DNA from: an uncultured Clostridia bacterium
Lineage (GTDB): Bacteria > Bacillota > Clostridia > Christensenellales > Borkfalkiaceae
Assembly (NCBI GenBank): GCA_934230055.1
Contig: CAKQEE010000009.1
Location: forward strand, 1 to 16,160
Reading direction: 5' to 3'
Length of the DNA stretch: 16,160 nt
Under the pieces are notes generated by a model. That model ran no database searches, had not been told where the DNA came from, and saw only the letters and a program-made list of their open reading frames with translations. Positions 15,801-16,160 of the stretch are shown here, piece by piece. The position numbers and the translations under genes are program-made. The first letter of the stretch is position 1. The number at the start of each line of letters is the position of its first letter.

Positions 15801-16160
15801 GTTTGCGGCAAGCATTTCGATAAAGACGGCAATGAAATAACAGACCTTTCGATAGCAAAAATCGTCACGTATACCGTGACGGTAAACGGCGAAAGCAAAG
15901 TCTGTAAAGAAGGCGAGGAAGTCACCGTAACTGCGGAAGAAAAAGAAGGCAAAGAGTTCAAAGGCTGGAAAGACGCAAGCGGAAAAGTCGTCGGCACCGA
16001 GAAGATTTATAAGTTTACCGTAAAGGGAGAAACAACGCTTACCGCCGTGTACGAAGATTTGTCGTCGCCCGGCGTTCCCGAAACGCCCGAAAATCCGGAA
16101 ACGCCGGAAGTTCCCGAAGAAAAGGCGGGACTTTCGGGCGGAGCGATTGCGGGTGTAGCA
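12864..16160 (+). CDS. Large secreted repeat-rich surface protein, 3' end outside the window
   Basis: The frame is open for 1099 codons to the window edge, so the gene is partial. Order: signal peptide 1-39 (basic MTKKR, hydrophobic 11-33, likely cut AHA|E); beta-type module 45-161, duplicated at 264-380; between them an Ig-like segment resembling He_PIG (DWIEVAADGTVSGTP); an MBG-like segment 381-473 (LTGKAYNETAQEPTFGG); a segment about 474-552 ending in LAAGEYEVRYAEDENYLAS; a Cys-rich block about 558-1000 with eight CxxC knuckles; a Listeria-Bacteroides-like repeat 1002-1064 (EFKGWKDASGKVVG); a Pro/Glu linker; and AGLSGGAIAGVA, which looks like the start of a C-terminal membrane anchor. No enzyme motif is seen. 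I infer a wall-spanning adhesin or scaffold. The start ATG has GGAG 8 nt upstream. Confidence 0.88.
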   Translation, partial: MTKKRTLTTKLIAVLIGLAACIAFALGIAFASFAPNAHAEGTDTRIKISEIQATSNIEEVVGYRKDVVLPSFIVADDLPIKLGTHRWKKYNGSEWKWNEDDIFVEGKYRYEVQIRTENTTHVLDKDGVTLTVNGENWTEDGNFGIGDNFSWDWFYSREYEITAPIGAPVGFIKNDAWNLKKVYEGRAIPTFSVVSGATGGTKPYTFSKVTGPDWIEVAADGTVSGTPTALGANADLVIRVTDSTPTTAEITLAIADTIINPDDRIKISEIQATSNIDEVVGYGKDVVLPSFIVADGLPVNLGTCDWKKYNGSEWKWNVDDTFAEGKYRYEVQIRTDNTTHVLDKNGVTLTVNGANWTGDVKVWVGDNFSWVWFYSREYEITKPTAAAITEALVPVTDLTGKAYNETAQEPTFGGTLVRGTDYEVSYAVKAGAGGALDFGGKPVGAGTYVVTVTGKGAYEGSFTKEFLINKAEQSAPVGFFANPISCRDGSGTIVGVTTAMEYKKVGDADYTKCTSTAITNLAAGEYEVRYAEDENYLASGVATVTVAVSHNFGALIEATPATCSAPGVKAHYYCSDCGKFFDEGKNETTEAALTIPATGVHDYGDLIAATPATCSAPGVKAHYYCSGCGKYFDEGKNETTDLTIPANGDHDYGAWVSNGDGTHTRTCKRNSSHKENGTCSGGTATCEKKAVCSVCGAEYGGKLGHDYGAWVSNGDGTHTRTCKRDSSHKENGTCSGGTATCEKKAVCSVCGAEYGGTAAHNLTKYGGKDGTGHWDTCSTCDNKLNVEAHTPDRAKPDETNPVKCTKCGYIITPAGHYEHTAGGEWRNSADGTYHYHECTYVGCSEILDKANHSGGTATCTTKAICSVCGAEYGEKLGHDYGEVKYTWTSDDTCKAERVCRHDKTHIESETVTATETEIKAATCKEKGKKKYTATFVNTAFKAQEKEVDIDFTEHTYGGWIPEEPATTEKSGTKAHKDCTVCGKHFDKDGNEITDLSIAKIVTYTVTVNGESKVCKEGEEVTVTAEEKEGKEFKGWKDASGKVVGTEKIYKFTVKGETTLTAVYEDLSSPGVPETPENPETPEVPEEKAGLSGGAIAGVA
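12996..13348 (+). repeat. Beta-module repeat A, copy 1
   Basis: This 353-nt unit (residues 45-161) recurs at 13653-14005 with no length change. Most differences are single bases. Marker segments are KISEIQATSNI, KKYNGSEWKWN and FYSREYEIT. The spacing between copies is 657 nt, which is in frame, so recombination between them would remove 219 codons without a frameshift. Confidence 0.9.
13653..14005 (+). repeat. Beta-module repeat A, copy 2
   Basis: This is the second copy of the 353-nt unit (residues 264-380). Differences from copy 1 include R-to-G in VGYRKD/VGYGKD, and a cluster around the GDNFSW segment where charged residues are replaced (NFGIGDNFSWDW against KVWVGDNFSWVW). Confidence 0.9.
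14535..14810 (+). repeat. Tandem CxxCGK knuckle repeat, two copies
   Basis: Copy 1 starts at 14535 and copy 2 at 14688, a period of 153 nt (51 codons). Each encodes ATPATCSAPGVKAHYYCS followed by a CGK-[FY]F-DEGKNETT segment and a TIPA..HDYG end. Copy 2 is shorter near its end by two residues. Spaced Cys-x-x-Cys pairs suggest a structural zinc knuckle or disulphide. Confidence 0.88.
14811..15131 (+). repeat. Tandem 55-residue Cys-rich repeat, two copies
   Basis: Copies start at 14811 and 14976, a period of 165 nt, and are almost identical in DNA. The unit encodes HDYGAWVSNGDGTHTRTCK, a short SSHKENGTCSGGTATCEKK stretch and VCSVCGAEYGG. A degenerate partial copy (SGGTATCTTKAICSVCGAEYG) recurs near 15420-15510. 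Each unit holds Cys at TCK, TCS and ATC plus a CSVC knuckle. Confidence 0.88.

Overview
The window looks like chromosomal DNA from a monoderm Firmicute of the class Clostridia, probably an uncultured gut lineage. This rests on AGGAG-type ribosome binding sites, tight ATGA gene overlaps, a lipoprotein receptor, a CmpB-family membrane protein, a clostridial-type GGDEF protein and a cell-surface protein built from repeats common in gut Clostridia. Order-level placement is a guess. No rRNA, tRNA, CRISPR array, phage gene or transposase was seen.

Region 1 (138-5598, + strand) is a four-gene signalling operon with a clear promoter and terminator. It encodes a GGDEF-REC-HD-GYP protein, which carries both synthesis and breakdown domains for cyclic di-GMP; a family-3 solute-binding lipoprotein; a membrane hybrid histidine kinase with a receiver; and a stand-alone Hpt protein. 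The parts of a BvgS/EvgS-like phosphorelay are present, but split over separate genes, and the likely end point is the receiver in the middle of the cyclic di-GMP enzyme. A run of ten G sits in the last codons of the kinase, just before the Hpt start.

Region 2 (5633-7238, - strand) holds an AraC-family regulator and a TetR-family regulator, each with its own promoter. TetR is divergent from region 3. The shared intergenic region has two near-identical 14-bp operators and two face-to-face promoters that share an ATTATAAT -10 octamer.

Region 3 (7399-11411, + strand) encodes two paralogous ABC ATPases, an ABC-2-like permease with a very large extracytoplasmic insert, and a small TerB-like protein. 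It is likely a TetR-controlled exporter operon of unknown substrate. Region 4 (11662-12484) is a CmpB-family integral membrane protein followed by a strong terminator.

Region 5 (12485-16160) starts with a long non-coding stretch. It contains a structured element bounded by inverted repeats, a promoter and a leader of about 150 nt. It then opens a very large secreted surface protein, 1099 codons within the window and still open at the edge. The protein has a duplicated beta-type module, Ig-like and MBG-like modules, a Cys-rich block of CxxC knuckle repeats, a Listeria-Bacteroides-type repeat, a Pro-rich linker and the start of what looks like a C-terminal membrane anchor. A link between the cyclic di-GMP operon and this adhesin-like protein is attractive but only inferred.
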